DNA from: Gari tellinella
Lineage: Eukaryota > Mollusca > Bivalvia > Cardiida > Psammobiidae
Assembly: GCA_922989275.2 (NCBI GenBank)
Contig: OV277857.1
Location: 9,936,001-10,000,000 of the forward strand
Length of the DNA stretch: 64,000 nt
Direction of reading: 5' to 3'
Under the pieces are notes generated by a model. It searched no databases. It was not told where the DNA came from and saw nothing but the letters and a program-made list of their open reading frames with translations. Below are positions 30,558-41,430 of this stretch, in pieces. Both the position numbers and the translations under genes were made by a program. Every line of letters begins with the position of its first letter. Positions within the stretch are counted from its first letter, which is position 1.

Positions 30558-30768
30558 TTAACTCTTTCAACACATGGATCTCTTTAAAGTATACTCATTA
30601 CATTTGCAAACAGTGAAGACCCAGATCAGGGTATACACTGTTTGCTCATTTTAGAGCAGTATTTAGTAAACTACCAAGAATTCAAAGCAGACTGGTTAAT
30701 GTTTTGGTTAAATAATCCACAAGGGAACCTAATAACCCACAATATTTACTTGGAGTTTAAAGAGTTAA
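30558..30768 (+). mobile_element. PAL-C-type element with shortened palindrome
   Basis: TTAACTCTTTCAACACATGG to TTTAAAGAGTTAA. The palindrome is cut to GCAAACAGTGAAGACCCAGA / TCAGGGTATACACTGTTTGC. Confidence 0.65.
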
Positions 30769-30783
30769 CAAAGCATCCACATT

Positions 30784-31005
30784 AACACTTTCCTCCCTGA
30801 AATTCAAATAGACAATTTCAGTTTCCAGTTTAGTCTATTCCATTTATTTTTTTATATTTTTAAGGGGGGGGGGGGGGTGATATGATTTTTCCAATTATTG
30901 CTTTATGACAAACAGTGCACACCCTAATCAGAGGGCTCCTAAAAGCTACTATGCACAGGTAAAATGTTTGCAAATGATGCATATATGGGTTCGAAGTAGG
31001 GTTAA
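30784..31005 (+). mobile_element. PAL-C element, degenerate, with poly-G tract
   Basis: TTAACACTTTCCTCCCTGAA to AGTAGGGTTAA. A run of 12 or so G occurs at about 30866. The right arm has lost its match to the left arm. Confidence 0.6.
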
Positions 31006-31029
31006 TTCAATGGCATCAGGGATACTTCA

Positions 31030-31666
31030 GTGATCACTTCCTACAACGGCCTTCCTTACAACGATTCCTTCCTTACAACAATGCTTGTTGCTGTTCCCTA
31101 AACAAGCAAATTTTGTCCTACTTTTCCATGGCTGCAATATTGTCTGCTTAAAATTGTTATCTGCTGTTGTTTCTTAAAGTTACGCATTGAATATTTTGAC
31201 AACAGAAACATAAAGACAGTCAAACAGTCAAACAGTTTGAACCTAGATCATACTCCGCGTAATGTGGCGTCTGATCTGGGTTCAAACTGTTTGCAAATGT
31301 ACTTCTAAGGTTATTAGTTTTCCCTCCCTATAACAATTCCCTCTGATCAACACACAGATCTATGTATCCAGTCAGGTGTTTATGTAGAGAGACAGGGCTG
31401 CCATAATTTGACATGAAAAATCCTAAGATTTCCAAATTTGCATTTTTCAAGTGCGAATTTACGAATCGTACCTTTACCCCATAGCCTGTTTCTAGTTTTG
31501 TTGACACGTGACTACTTAAAGCAGGCTGGAAGTAAAGCAGAATGCGCCTTATGGCGCATTCTGCTTTACTTTCAGCCTGCTTTAAGCTACCATATTCTAG
31601 AAAAAAAAATCCGAAGATTTAGGAAAAATCCGGAGAAATGGCAGCCCTGGAGAGGGGTAATGTATA
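31030..31666 (-). mobile_element. PAL-G element split near its end by PAL-J
   Basis: CTTCCTACAACGGCCTTCCT at the left, palindrome at about 31227-31292 (CAAACAGTTTGAACCTAGAT ...). The right end TATGTAGAGAGA is interrupted at 31392 and resumes as GAGAGGGGTAATGTA. Confidence 0.6.
31393..31649. mobile_element. PAL-J element, third copy, within PAL-G
   Basis: CAGGGCTGCCATAATTTGAC to AATGGCAGCCCTG, with inner matches AAATCCTAAGATTT / AAATCCGAAGATTT. It encloses most of a PAL-D (CTTTACCCCATAGCCTGTTT through GCTACCATATTCTAG) but not that element's TTAA ends. GAGAG precedes it and follows it, a possible short target duplication. Confidence 0.65.
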
Positions 31667-31825
31667 TTATTAGACTATATACTGGCCTTGCTAGCATCTG
31701 CAAACAGCTTAGATCCAGATCAGATCCAGACCAGATGCCAAGTAACTGTTATTATCAAATTTTTAATCAGGATCCAAACTGCTTGAGGCTCAAATCAATA
31801 TTTCACCAGCCATTATTCCGAAATT

Positions 31826-33536
31826 CTATACAGTAAACATATCGCTCACCATTTGTAATGAAGCCTGATAGCTTTACCTTTGAATTTCACCCGTTTTATT
31901 CTAAATCCATTCAAGTTTGTCGACCTATTGTAGTATAGTAGAGTACATCAAAGGCAGATACTAACTAGTGCCTAAACAATACTGAAATGAAGCCTTTTTC
32001 TAGCATTTCAAAGTATATCAAGGGCAGGTAACTGTTGCCACAATGATTACATTTCAACAATAATTGCACTCCTTCCAGAATGTATAGCTACATCCTTTGT
32101 GTACAAGTATAATCAAAATCCATTGAAAACTGTAGTTGCAAGAGTGTAAACGCTGTAAAATATGGCATTTTCAGCAATTCAAAGGTAGATATCTCTTGAT
32201 CTATTTGTCCAATTCCAACCATAATCACCCTTTTTCGTACTCTTATGGTCATATACAATCTGGGCAAGTTTGAGAGAACTTGGATAAATATTGTGGCCTC
32301 TAGAGTGTAAACACTGTTAAATATTATCATTTTCAGCAATTCAAAGGTAGATCACTTTTGATCTATTGATCAGATTACAACCATAATTGAACTCATCCAA
32401 AGTCTTATGGCAATATACAATCTGAGTAAGTTGGAGGAAGATTGGATAAAACAAGACTGCGCGTTCAATAAACGCTTATGCCCCCAGTGGCATCCTTGAC
32501 AATAAATTCTGAATCTTTTCTAAGTCCAAATTAGGTCAAGGTCAGGGTCAAATTGAGCTTGGGTATTATTGGTGAGTTGGTAATGGTCCAAGGCAACAAC
32601 TGTATAAGTATCAAAGCATTGTAGTCAGTTGTGTTGATGCTAGGCGAAACGGTAAAATCTAGTTAACCAAGAAATAGCCTATTTAAAGTTTTCTAAGTCC
32701 AAATTAGGTCAAGGTCAAGGTCAAAATCAAAGTTTGGTGATATTGGTGGATAGCGAATGGTCCAAGGCAACAACTGTATAAGTATCCAAGCATTTGGGTA
32801 AGGGGTGTTGATGCTAGATGAAACGGTAAAATCTACTTAACCTTGTTACGGACGCACACACGGACGGACGGACGGACGGACGGACGGACGGACAGGACGA
32901 TTACTATATGCCCCGCATCTGTCGATGCTGGGGGCATAAAAAATTTCCTCTAGAGTGTAAACATCGTTAAATATGGCATTTTCAGCAATTCAAAGGTAGA
33001 TAACGCTCGACCTATAAGTCTGATTTCAACCATAATCAAACTCATTTGAACTCTTATAGTCATTTACAATCAGAGCAGGTTTGAGATAGATTGGATAAAA
33101 AGTGTGGCCTCTAGAGTGTAAACACTGTTAAATATGGCATTTTCAGCAATTCAAAGGTAAATAACTCTTGATCTATTTGTCTGATTTCAACCATAATCAA
33201 ACTCATCCAAACTCTTATGGTAATATACAATCTGGGCAAGTTTTAGAAAAATTGGATAAATACTGTGGCCTCTAGAGTGTAAACACTGTTAAATATGGCA
33301 TTTTCAGCAGTTCAAAGGTAGATAACTCATGACCTATTTGTCCGATTTCAACCATAATCGAACTCATCCGAACTCTTATGGCAATATACCATCTGAGCAA
33401 GTTTGAGAAAGATTGGATAAATATTTTGGCCTCTAGAGTGTAAACACTAAAATTGTTGACGCCCGGACGACGCACGACGGACGACGGACAATCAAGGATT
33501 GCAATAGATCACCCTGAGCTAGCTCAGGTGAGCTAA
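31826..33536 (+). mobile_element. Pearl-like element, copy 2, interrupted
   Basis: Opens ATATCGCTCACCATTTG and closes TGAGCTAGCTCAGGTGAGC after a GACGACGC-type microsatellite at 33460-33487. The ~161 bp core unit (GGCCTCTAGAGTGTAAACAC at about 33105, 33266, 33427 and elsewhere) is present several times. A different element is inserted at 32456-32941. Confidence 0.8.
32456..32941 (+). mobile_element. Second pearl-type element nested in the first
   Basis: Bounded by CTTATGCCCCCAGTGGCATC and CGATGCTGGGGGCATAAA. It has two copies of a ~177 bp unit (CTAAGTCCAAATTAGGTCAA at about 32520 and 32697) and an (ACGG)n tract at about 32856-32890. Confidence 0.8.
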
Positions 33537-33537
33537 T

Positions 33538-33649
33538 AAAAGACTGGAGCTTTCTGTTTCACTGTCACCTTGCTTTAAGCAGTCACCTGTCGTAATCTGC
33601 TAATAATCAACACAATTTAGTGGTCGTAATAAAGAGGTTTTACTGTATT
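33538..33649 (+). mobile_element. PAL-E element, right half
   Basis: Starts within the hairpin (GGAGCTTTCTGTTTCACTGT, CACCTTGCTTTAAGCAG) and ends TAAAGAGGTTTTACTG followed by TA. Confidence 0.65.
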
Positions 33650-33976
33650 GAAAAAACAAATGTAGAAGACAAATCCAAAGAGCAAACAGAAAATATGACG
33701 GAATATGATATGGTAGAAAATATGGCGGAATATGATATGGACATATAAAAAACAAGCGGAGACAATGGAATATGATCTCTCATATTTTTTAATATATTTT
33801 AATCTGTGCTTCTCTGTTACCAACAGTAGGTTCCTTTGTAAGTGATATGGCCAATTCAGTACAAAATAAATTATCCCTGCAACAACGGTTGCCATGGTGA
33901 TTATAACGGCGACAAATTGAAAGCAAACAACAGAGACAATACCGGAGTAATCAAACAAATTGAACTGAAATCCAAT

Positions 33977-34168
33977 ACAGTAAAACCTGAGTTAAGTGAC
34001 CACTAAAAGAAGATGCATAGTGATCTTTAAAGACCACTTAATGCAGGGAAAGTGACCAAAAGTCATGCAGCCTTCTGCATGCCTTTTCCCCTGCATTAAG
34101 CTGCTGCCTGTGAAGAAAACTACAAATTTTGATCGTCTTTTAGTGGTAACTTAACATGGTTTGACTGT
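33977..34168 (+). mobile_element. PAL-E element, variant palindrome
   Basis: TACAGTAAAACCTGAGTTAA left, TTAACATGGTTTGACTGTA right. The palindrome is GCATGCAGCCTTCTGCATGC-like, flanked by CTTAATGCAGGGAAAGTGAC and CCCTGCATTAAGC. Confidence 0.65.
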
Positions 34169-34430
34169 ACAATACAATAAGTCTTTCTATCATGACCATC
34201 ATTACCAGGGCTTGTGCTTTTGTGCTTAAAGCAGGTGGCTGCTCAAAGCAGGATGAAAGCAAAGTAGAAAGCTTTCCATTTTGCTTCCATCTTGCTTTAA
34301 GCTGTTTTGAACTCAAGTATTGTGTCCTCTTTCAATTTGATGTAAATGCAAGTTCACTGTATAGCACTGCTGCAAGTAATTTTGAGGTCAGTCTGTATAG
34401 AGCAACACATTTTACAGCCATGCGAGTAGG

Positions 34431-34622
34431 GTTCCAGATAGAAGAGAGTAAGTTGAACAAATACATCATTTTCTCACTCATTTCTGCACCCAATCCCTTA
34501 GTGTCATCACTCACCAGAATCCTCTCAAAGTGACAATTCTAATGAGTAGTAACACCATAGGGTTTAAAGCAGAAATAAAGAAACATGTATTAGTTTTTGA
34601 AATACTGCCCTTATCTGGAGCC
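34431..34622. mobile_element. PAL-F element
   Basis: Ends CCAGATAGAAG / CTTATCTGGAG. The centre has GTGTCATCACTCACCAGAAT paired with ATTCTAATGAGTAGTAACAC, then CATAGGGTTTAAAGCAGAAA. PAL-E hairpin remnants lie just upstream (34215-34310). Confidence 0.65.
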
Positions 34623-35167
34623 CTGCATGTGAGGAAAAATCATAATGTAAACCTGGCCCTAAGCATAGCTTTGTGCTTTAGAGGTCCTATAGCAAAGTCT
34701 CTACTTATCAAACAGGAAAAAATATTATCACAAATTAAGGGAAAAAAGCATTGACATATCATATGTAGGTGGAATGTAGATGGCCAATTATATAATAATA
34801 CATAATAAATTTCTTTGGAATAATATCAACATAAACAATAAATACTAAAGTAAAAAGCAACCTTACTAGGCATGGAAACTATTGCTAACAACAATACACA
34901 AGCAAATGATTCTCTGATACGATGAAGCCTTTAACTCGATATATCAAAACTCCAGATAAGGTGGGTATAATTATGTTGTTTTTCAAATATTAACTTTTTT
35001 ATTTCTTTACCAAACCATATGTTAGAGACCATTCTAATGAGTGGTCACTACATAGGGATTAGAGTAGAAATCTTTTGGAAATGCCCAGTTAAACCACTAA
35101 TATCAGTAGCGTGTTCAGTAAAGAAATTGATAGCCATCGATTGCGAGTTGGCTACCGGTCTGAAATA

Positions 35168-35384
35168 CAGTGGAGAAAACATAATTATTTTTTTCAAACG
35201 CAAATGCATTGCAATGAAAAATAGAAAATGACAACCTTTTGACAATCCAACTACCAGTTTTAATTTGACACTGATCAGATGCCGAGTTACCCGACGTCTG
35301 ATATGGCTCCAAACTATTCGCATTGGAAATACTAGTTTAAGGGTAAATGCATTTATTTTGAAAGAAAACGTATTCAGCTCTACT
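35168..35384 (-). mobile_element. PAL-A element, old and diverged
   Basis: CAGTGGAGAAAACATAATTA to CAGCTCTACTG. Most PAL-A landmarks are recognisable but each is mutated, and the left palindrome arm has lost CAAACAGTTTGGAG. Confidence 0.7.
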
Positions 35385-35517
35385 GTATTCTGCATGCTGC
35401 ACACGGGCAAAAACTGCTAACCTAAACAGCAAACAGTGGTAATTGAACACACTACTGGAGCCCTGTTGAATGCTAAGTATGTGTTACTATCTGCAACAAA
35501 TGCCATGTGCTAATGTC

Positions 35518-35765
35518 CTTACCCCATTTTTCTAACTGCTTGTTTATTGTTGTGAAGACAGGTGACATCCTAAAGCAGTTTGAAAGTAAAGCAGAATGTG
35601 CATTTAGGCGCATACTGCTTTACTTTCATCCTGCTTTAAGCTACCATCTGCTAGAAAGAAAATATTTTTTTATGCTTCATATTAGTGAATGATTAAAGAA
35701 CTTGTTTCTTCAGTGGAGGAATGAACAAGAGGTGTAAAAAGCATATTTATAGGGTAACGGGTTAA
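35518..35765 (+). mobile_element. PAL-D element
   Basis: CCTTACCCCATTTTTCTAAC to GGGTAACGGGTTAA, palindrome at about 35570-35641 with centre GTGCATTTAGGCGC. Confidence 0.75.
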
Positions 35766-35866
35766 TGAAAGATGATTCATGATTGTTTGTGTCAAGAAAC
35801 TGTAGTTCATAAAAGAATGACAGAAAGATGCTTGACATTGCAAAATGACAAACAGTGCAGACTTAA

Positions 35867-36811
35867 GGGTGTATCAATGTCATGGATTTGGGAACTTTTC
35901 AAAGTATATGAAAACACTCTATGATGGTTTTGTATTGAAGAGCTATTTAGGATGAATGAAAAAATAGAAAAAAGTGTACATTTTGGTGAACAACAGTTGG
36001 CTCTACGGCCATGTAAAATTTACCCCACCCACTTCCTCTTATTTTGTCCTTTTCAAACAGCCCGCTTCAATAAAACCCATTTTAAATGAAAACAAATATG
36101 ATTATTTGGTTTTGTGTTATTTATTTCCTATCTATGGTAGTTTTTCTTCATACAAAAACTAATTTAAGAAAAAAAAGGCACCAAATGTGAAATTTATAAA
36201 GCTCTAAATATCATCGATATGGTACTTTTTTGTAAATTTTGTAAAGGGCGATAACTCTTTTTACTTTAATAACTCAAAATTTTCAACACTGACCTTTCAA
36301 TTTCTTTTCATATTTTGAACTGCCTTAGCATGGGCTTTCATCTGGTAGAATATAAGAAAAAGTTAAATACTAGAACTATTTCATTTTCAAACTTTTTTAC
36401 TTTTTTTTCATAAAATAAAAAATCTAATAAAATCATGCCCTTTACAAAGCATATTTTTAATATTCAAGGATCGATATTGTTCAAACCTGGTGCCTGCTTT
36501 GTCTAAATTTGGTTTCTATATGTGAAAATACCACCATAGACATGAAATAAATAATGGAAACCCAAATTATCATGTTTGTTTTGTTTCGAAATAAATTTTA
36601 CTGAAGCTTGTACCCTGAATGGGTAAAATTTGAAAAAAAAAAGTCCAAATTTGACATACCTTTTTCAAATCGCTGTAGCTCGAAAACAAGGACACCACCA
36701 TATTATTTTTTTCCCATTTTTTCATTCATCATAAACAGCTCTTCCAAAAAAACAATGTTAGAAAAAAAGTTTAATACTTTGAAAAAAATGGCTCATGACA
36801 TTGATACACCC
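35867..36811. mobile_element. 945 bp TTAA element with GGGTGTATCAATGTCATG ends
   Basis: TTAA (35863) then GGGTGTATCAATGTCATG; at the other side CATGACATTGATACACCC then TTAA (36812). A looser match continues for about 30 bp more (TTTTCAAAGTAT). TTAA duplication with a GGG/CCC end is typical of piggyBac-like elements. No transposase frame; the interior is AT-rich. It interrupts a PAL-C-type arm (GACAAACAGTGCAGAC before it). Confidence 0.8.
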
Positions 36812-36939
36812 TTAAGAGCTTACTTTAGGAGCTGTGTGCATCACTGTTATCATACTCCAAAGCTTCCAAGAATGTCTATATAACTTTCTTTAGATTCAGG
36901 TTAAGCTGTACTGGTAGTTTTAACTATTTACTTCTTTGA

Positions 36940-37169
36940 TATGCCCTTTCCACATTCAATTTATTCCTCAAGTCAGGAAATCAGTTCAATTTTATACAGC
37001 TACAAATGTGCAACAAAATAACAATTTCCTATATCCTAACAGATGGTAGCTTAAAGTAGGCTGAAAGTAAAGCAGAATGTGCCTTAAGGCACATTCTGCT
37101 TTACTTTCAAACTGCTTTAAGTGATTACCTGTCTTCAACATGGGATACAAGCTATGGGGTAATGGGTTA
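36940..37169 (-). mobile_element. PAL-D element
   Basis: Left end weak (CCCTTTCCACATTC), right end CTATGGGGTAATGGGTTAA. The palindrome at 37051-37121 is near perfect with centre GTGCCTTAAGGCAC. Confidence 0.8.
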
Positions 37170-37339
37170 AAATTATAACCTCATCAAAATAGTTACGACT
37201 TTATTACTGTTAATCAACTGTATGCCCAACAGCTGACGTGTTGAATATTCAATTTGGATAAGCTCATATAGACTGTTAAATCACCTGTTAAATAGTCATT
37301 TAACACTTCTGAATGCTATATATCAGAATCACAGACTTG

Positions 37340-37571
37340 TTTAATCAGTTAACCTCCTTCAGCACTAAGTAACTCTTGTGGGCTATTATGTTCTTAGTGG
37401 ACCTTTTCAGTTATAAAAACATGAACCAGTCTACTTGGATTTCTGGGTAGTTAAGTAAATACTGCTCTATATTAGCAAACAGTGTAGACCCTGATCAGAG
37501 GGCTCCTATAGGAGCCCTCTGATCTTGGTCTACATTGTTTGCCAATGCAGTGAGTGTACTTTAACAGGTCC
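37340..37571 (+). mobile_element. PAL-C element
   Basis: TTAACCTCCTTCAGCACTAA to GAGTGTACTTTAACAGG. The palindrome at 37477-37545 reads GCAAACAGTGTAGACCCTGA ..., centre GGGCTCCTATAGGAGCCC. PAL-D and PAL-E hairpin remnants follow to 37885. Confidence 0.65.
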
Positions 37572-37944
37572 ATGGTGTTGAAAGATTTATATCACATCTG
37601 ACTGCTATATATCAGAATTGCAGACTTGTTCAGTCAATTAAAGGCATTTAAAACACATTCTGTTTTACTTTAAACCTTCTTCAAGTGGACACCTGTCTTC
37701 AAAACTATAAACTGGTTATGGATTAAGAAATTGGACAGATACAGTTAAACTCCTCTCAATGGAGAACTCAAAATGTACTGTTGTTTTAACATTTTGAAAG
37801 CAAGAGGTTGCTTAAAGCAGGATGACAGTGAAGTAGAAAGCTCCTACTTTACTCTCATCATGCTTTAAGCTGCTACCTGTCTTAGACAGCACCAATGTGT
37901 CTTCTTTTGAGTATTTGTAAACAAATCAATGATTTGAACAATTT

Positions 37945-38450
37945 AACAGACAGCAATTTTGTAGCAGACAGTTATTTTGTAGCAGACAGCAATTTTGTAG
38001 ACAGTAATTTTGTAGCAGACAGTAATTTTGTAGTGGCAGACAGTGATTTTATAGCAGACAGTACTTTTGTAGCAGACAGTAATTTTGTAGTCAGCGATTT
38101 TGTAGCAGACAGTAATGTTGTACCAGTCAGTAATTTTGTAGCAGACAAAGATTTTGTAGCAGACTTAGCAGACAGTTATTTTGTAGCAGACAGTAATTTT
38201 GTAGCAGACAGTTATTTTGTAGCAGACAGTTATTTTGTAGCAGACAGTAATTTTATTTTGTAGCAGACAGTAATTTTGTAGCAGAGTTATTTTGTAGCAG
38301 ACAGTAATTTTGTAGCAGACAGTAATTTTGAAGCAGACGGTAATTTTGAAGCAGACAGTAATTTTGTAGCAGACAGTAATTTTGAAGCAGACGGTAATTT
38401 TGTAGCAGACAGTGATTTTGTAGATAGCAATTTTGTAGTAGACAATAATT
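37945..38450 (+). repeat. 18-bp minisatellite (GTAGCAGACAGTAATTTT)n
   Basis: About 27 units of an 18-bp repeat with length variants (GTAGACAGTAATTTT, GTGGCAGACAGTGATTTT). Because 18 is a multiple of three, open frames run through it on both strands (VADSNF repeated on +). There is no splice or start context, so it is read as non-coding. Confidence 0.9.
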
Positions 38451-38754
38451 ATCATGGAGGAATATACTGTAAAAATCCTAAAAACTCGGACATTTTAAGT
38501 TTAACTGCTGTAATCATCCTAAAATTGAATAAATTACTTTTATCACAAAGTTATTTGTCCAAAAGTTGCAAAACTGAAAAACGAACAGTGTGGAACCTGA
38601 ATAGCAAACAGCGCAAACCATGACCTGACTGCTCCATTCGGAGTAGTTTGATCAGGGTCTACACCGTTTGCCCAGACCTGTTTGTCCCAACACTTAGGAT
38701 TATAACAGTAGGTGATGATGATGGTAGACTTGAAAGTAGATCACATCATACAGG

Positions 38755-38938
38755 TCTCCAGATAAAGGTCTATATTGAACAAATCCAACATTTTCTGACT
38801 CTTTTCAGAACCAAAGCCTATGGTGTCACTACTCATTAGAATTGTCTCATTTAGACGATTCTAATGAGTAGTTTCACCATAGGGCTTAATGCAAAAATAA
38901 AGATTATGATTTTGAAATAATCCCCATATCTAGAGCTC
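38755..38938. mobile_element. PAL-F element
   Basis: CTCCAGATAAAGG left, CCATATCTAGAG right. The centre pairs TATGGTGTCACTACTCATTA with its complement across GAATTGTCTCATTTAGACGATT. Confidence 0.75.
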
Positions 38939-39325
38939 TGATTATGTCAGAGTTAGCCTGACCTACTCAAAGGCCTTAGATATTTCAGGTGAGGCACATG
39001 AAGTGAGGATACATACAGCAAAATGGCAGCAATGAATTCATAGAAACCATGGCAACACTATAACAATGAAAAAGATAAAATAAAAGAGCTGCTTTCTGAC
39101 AAAAAAATTAAATAATTATGTCAAACAAATAAGCCAACCTTCATTTTGAAAACAATTAACACATTGACGATTGAACCCTAGTAACAAGTATACTCATCAT
39201 TTTCAAACAGTATACCTGCAGAAAGTACACTTGTCCCATGCAAACAGTGTAGACCCACATGAGAGGTCTCCTATAGGAGTCCTCTGATCCTGATCAAGGT
39301 TTGGACTGATTTTATTTTTTGCAAT

Positions 39326-39531
39326 ACAATAAAACCTCTTTATAACGGCCACTAAATTGTGTAAATTAGTTTTTATTTATGACAGGTGACTGCTTAAAGG
39401 AAGGTGACAGTTAAACAGAAAGCTCCTGTAGGAGCTTTCTGTTTCACTGTCACCTTGCTTTAAGCTGTCACCTGTCTTTTATATATTTAATTAGCATTTA
39501 TTTTAGTGGTCGTTATAGAGAGGTTTTACTG
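39326..39531 (+). mobile_element. PAL-E element, complete and without insertion
   Basis: Ends CAATAAAACCTCTTTATAAC / GTTATAGAGAGGTTTTACTG between TA dinucleotides. The palindrome at about 39386-39466 has centre AGCTCCTGTAGGAGCT. This copy defines the family. It sits between two halves of a degraded PAL-C (39160-39310 and 39540-39640). Confidence 0.85.
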
Positions 39532-39919
39532 TATATTACTGTAAAAACAACCCTAAATAGTCAAAATAGACTACAGGTAATTTGCAGCCGGAATTTATCA
39601 TTTTAAGTGTCAGGGGTAATAAGGTTAATGAGTTTCACAATTTAATGCTAAAATGAGTGAAAAATGTTGGATTTGCTTAGTTTCTCCCTCTTATTATGAG
39701 CCCTGTAAAATCCCTTTTCTGTTTTTAACCCTACACTGCAGACTTCCTAAATGAACTATTCCATTTTCTAAATAATGACCAGTTTACCTTAACTATTGAG
39801 GAGTTTTTCAAGAAACTATTAAAACTTATCAGAGTATTGTTTGAGCTGGATCTACACTGTTCAAAAAGCTCATTAAGTATGCTCTAACAACAGAAGAATG
39901 ATTAAGAAAATGACCTATC

Positions 39920-40190
39920 ATTTTCTTGATAAAGCTTGATCTCTCTCAGTTTTGTAAATTTCGTGAAATCTTTGCATGCTGGGTATTTTTATATCTGCAA
40001 CAGTTGTCGTCTGCTGCTGTTCTAAAATTAGAACTTTTCGAGATTTATTTTCAATACAGGTTAAGAGTGTCAAACCGTTTGGATCCTGATGAGACGCCGT
40101 GTAATGTGGCGTCTCATTAGGATCCAAACTGTTTTCACAGATAATCTTGATTCCACTGCTAGCATGAAACGGGTAAATAATGTCCATCAT
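39920..40190 (-). mobile_element. PAL-B variant with GATGAGACGCC arms
   Basis: The palindrome at about 40069-40135 (GTCAAACCGTTTGGATCCTG ...) has GATGAGACGCC where most copies have GATCAGACGCC, and the right arm matches the change (GGCGTCTCATTAGG). Confidence 0.65.
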
Positions 40191-40659
40191 CCTTTTTCTA
40201 GGAAGAGTTCTCAGCTGAAATTTGATAAATGAAATTTTATATTTGAATTGTTTTTTCTCAACGATCTAATCCCACACTTTCTTAAGAATTTATCTCAGTA
40301 ATAGAATCATACAACCAAATGTCATAAAATTTATTATAAATGCTTCTGATTGTTATTGTGAAGCATTAGGTGAAATTTGATTTTGGTTTTTCGTTCTTCC
40401 CATAATCCTTTGACCCAAGAGGTAAACAATGCTATAAACTGTTTTAGCACAAAGAAATCTATTGTTCTCAGGTGCATTCTGCTTTACTTTTAACCTGCTT
40501 TAAAATGCCAACTATTTTCAATACAAGAAACAGGCCTGGAATGAAGGTTTAAAGGTGTAAAAAGGTATATTTGTGTTAACACAGGGATAGCTGTATAGTA
40601 CTTAAATGCATTTTTTATGAAAGTAACAAAATATGGAGAATCCAATTAGATTTACCCCT

Positions 40660-41126
40660 TTCCCTCATAGAAGTGCCTTTAAGCACATTTGATTTATTTC
40701 CCCACTGAAGAAACTAGTTCCAATTTATACAGTCTTGAAAAAAAATCTTAATCCTAGCAGATGAAAGCTTAAAGCAGGCTAAAAGTAAAGCAGAATGGGC
40801 CTTAACCCTTTCCCTTATAGAAGCGACTTTTAGCGTATTCATTTTATTCATCCGCCAAAGAAAATAGTTCCATTTTATACTGTCATGAATATGTACTATA
40901 AGAAATATTTTCTATATACTACCAGATAGTAACTTAAAGTAGGCTGAAAGTAAAGCAGAATGTGCCCTAGGGCACATTCTGCTTTGCTTTCAGCCTGCTT
41001 TAATAGGTCACATATCTTACTTAACTACTAGAAACAGGCTATGGGTTAAAGGGTTAAGGCACATTCTGCTTTACTTTCAACCTGCTTTAAGTCGTCACAT
41101 GTCTTCAAAACTAGAAACAGGCAGTA
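40660..41126 (-). mobile_element. PAL-D element split at its TTAA centre
   Basis: The left half runs from TTACCCCTTTCCCTCATAG to CAGAATGGGCC. The right half resumes GGCACATTCTGCTTTACTTT after 41057 and ends near CTAGAAACAGGCAGTAAAGG. TTAA occurs at both junctions. Confidence 0.85.
40802..41057 (-). mobile_element. PAL-D element inserted in a PAL-D palindrome centre
   Basis: TTAACCCTTTCCCTTATAG to GGGTTAAAGGGTTAA. Its own palindrome (about 40930-41003) has centre GTGCCCTAGGGCAC. Confidence 0.9.
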
Positions 41127-41329
41127 AAGGATTCATAACCAGGAAGTAATATACAATCCTGCAGATGTAAATTGACATAATTTGCTTGACTGGTTAACAA
41201 ATCAATATTTTTATTGAACCAGTCTCACATTGTTCTGTGATAGCAGGAAGTAACACATTGAGTTTCAAATCACTGATACAGTCTAAGATGTATAAAGCTA
41301 CCTATTTAAAGGTGCACATATAAACTTTA

Positions 41330-41430
41330 AGATAGATGATTGCCTAATACAGGATAAAAGTAATACAGAAAGCTCCTAAAGGAGCTTTCTGTATTGCTTT
41401 TGTCCTGCATTAAACAGTAACCTGTTTTAA
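41330..41430. repeat. PAL-E-like hairpin
   Basis: GATTGCCTAATACAGGATAA ... centre AGCTCCTAAAGGAGCT ... TTTGTCCTGCATTAAACAG. Terminal ends not visible. From 41440 to 41870 nothing was recognised. Confidence 0.6.

Noticed and set aside
33617..33958. 113-codon hydrophobic frame on the - strand
   Set aside because: It overlaps a PAL-E end and has an AT-driven hydrophobic composition; no family recognised and no splice partners.
37895..38263. Repeat protein made of VADSNF units
   Set aside because: It is an 18-bp minisatellite without start, splice or flanking domain.
37945..38450. CRISPR-like array
   Set aside because: Repeats are tandem with no unique spacers, and the genome is animal.
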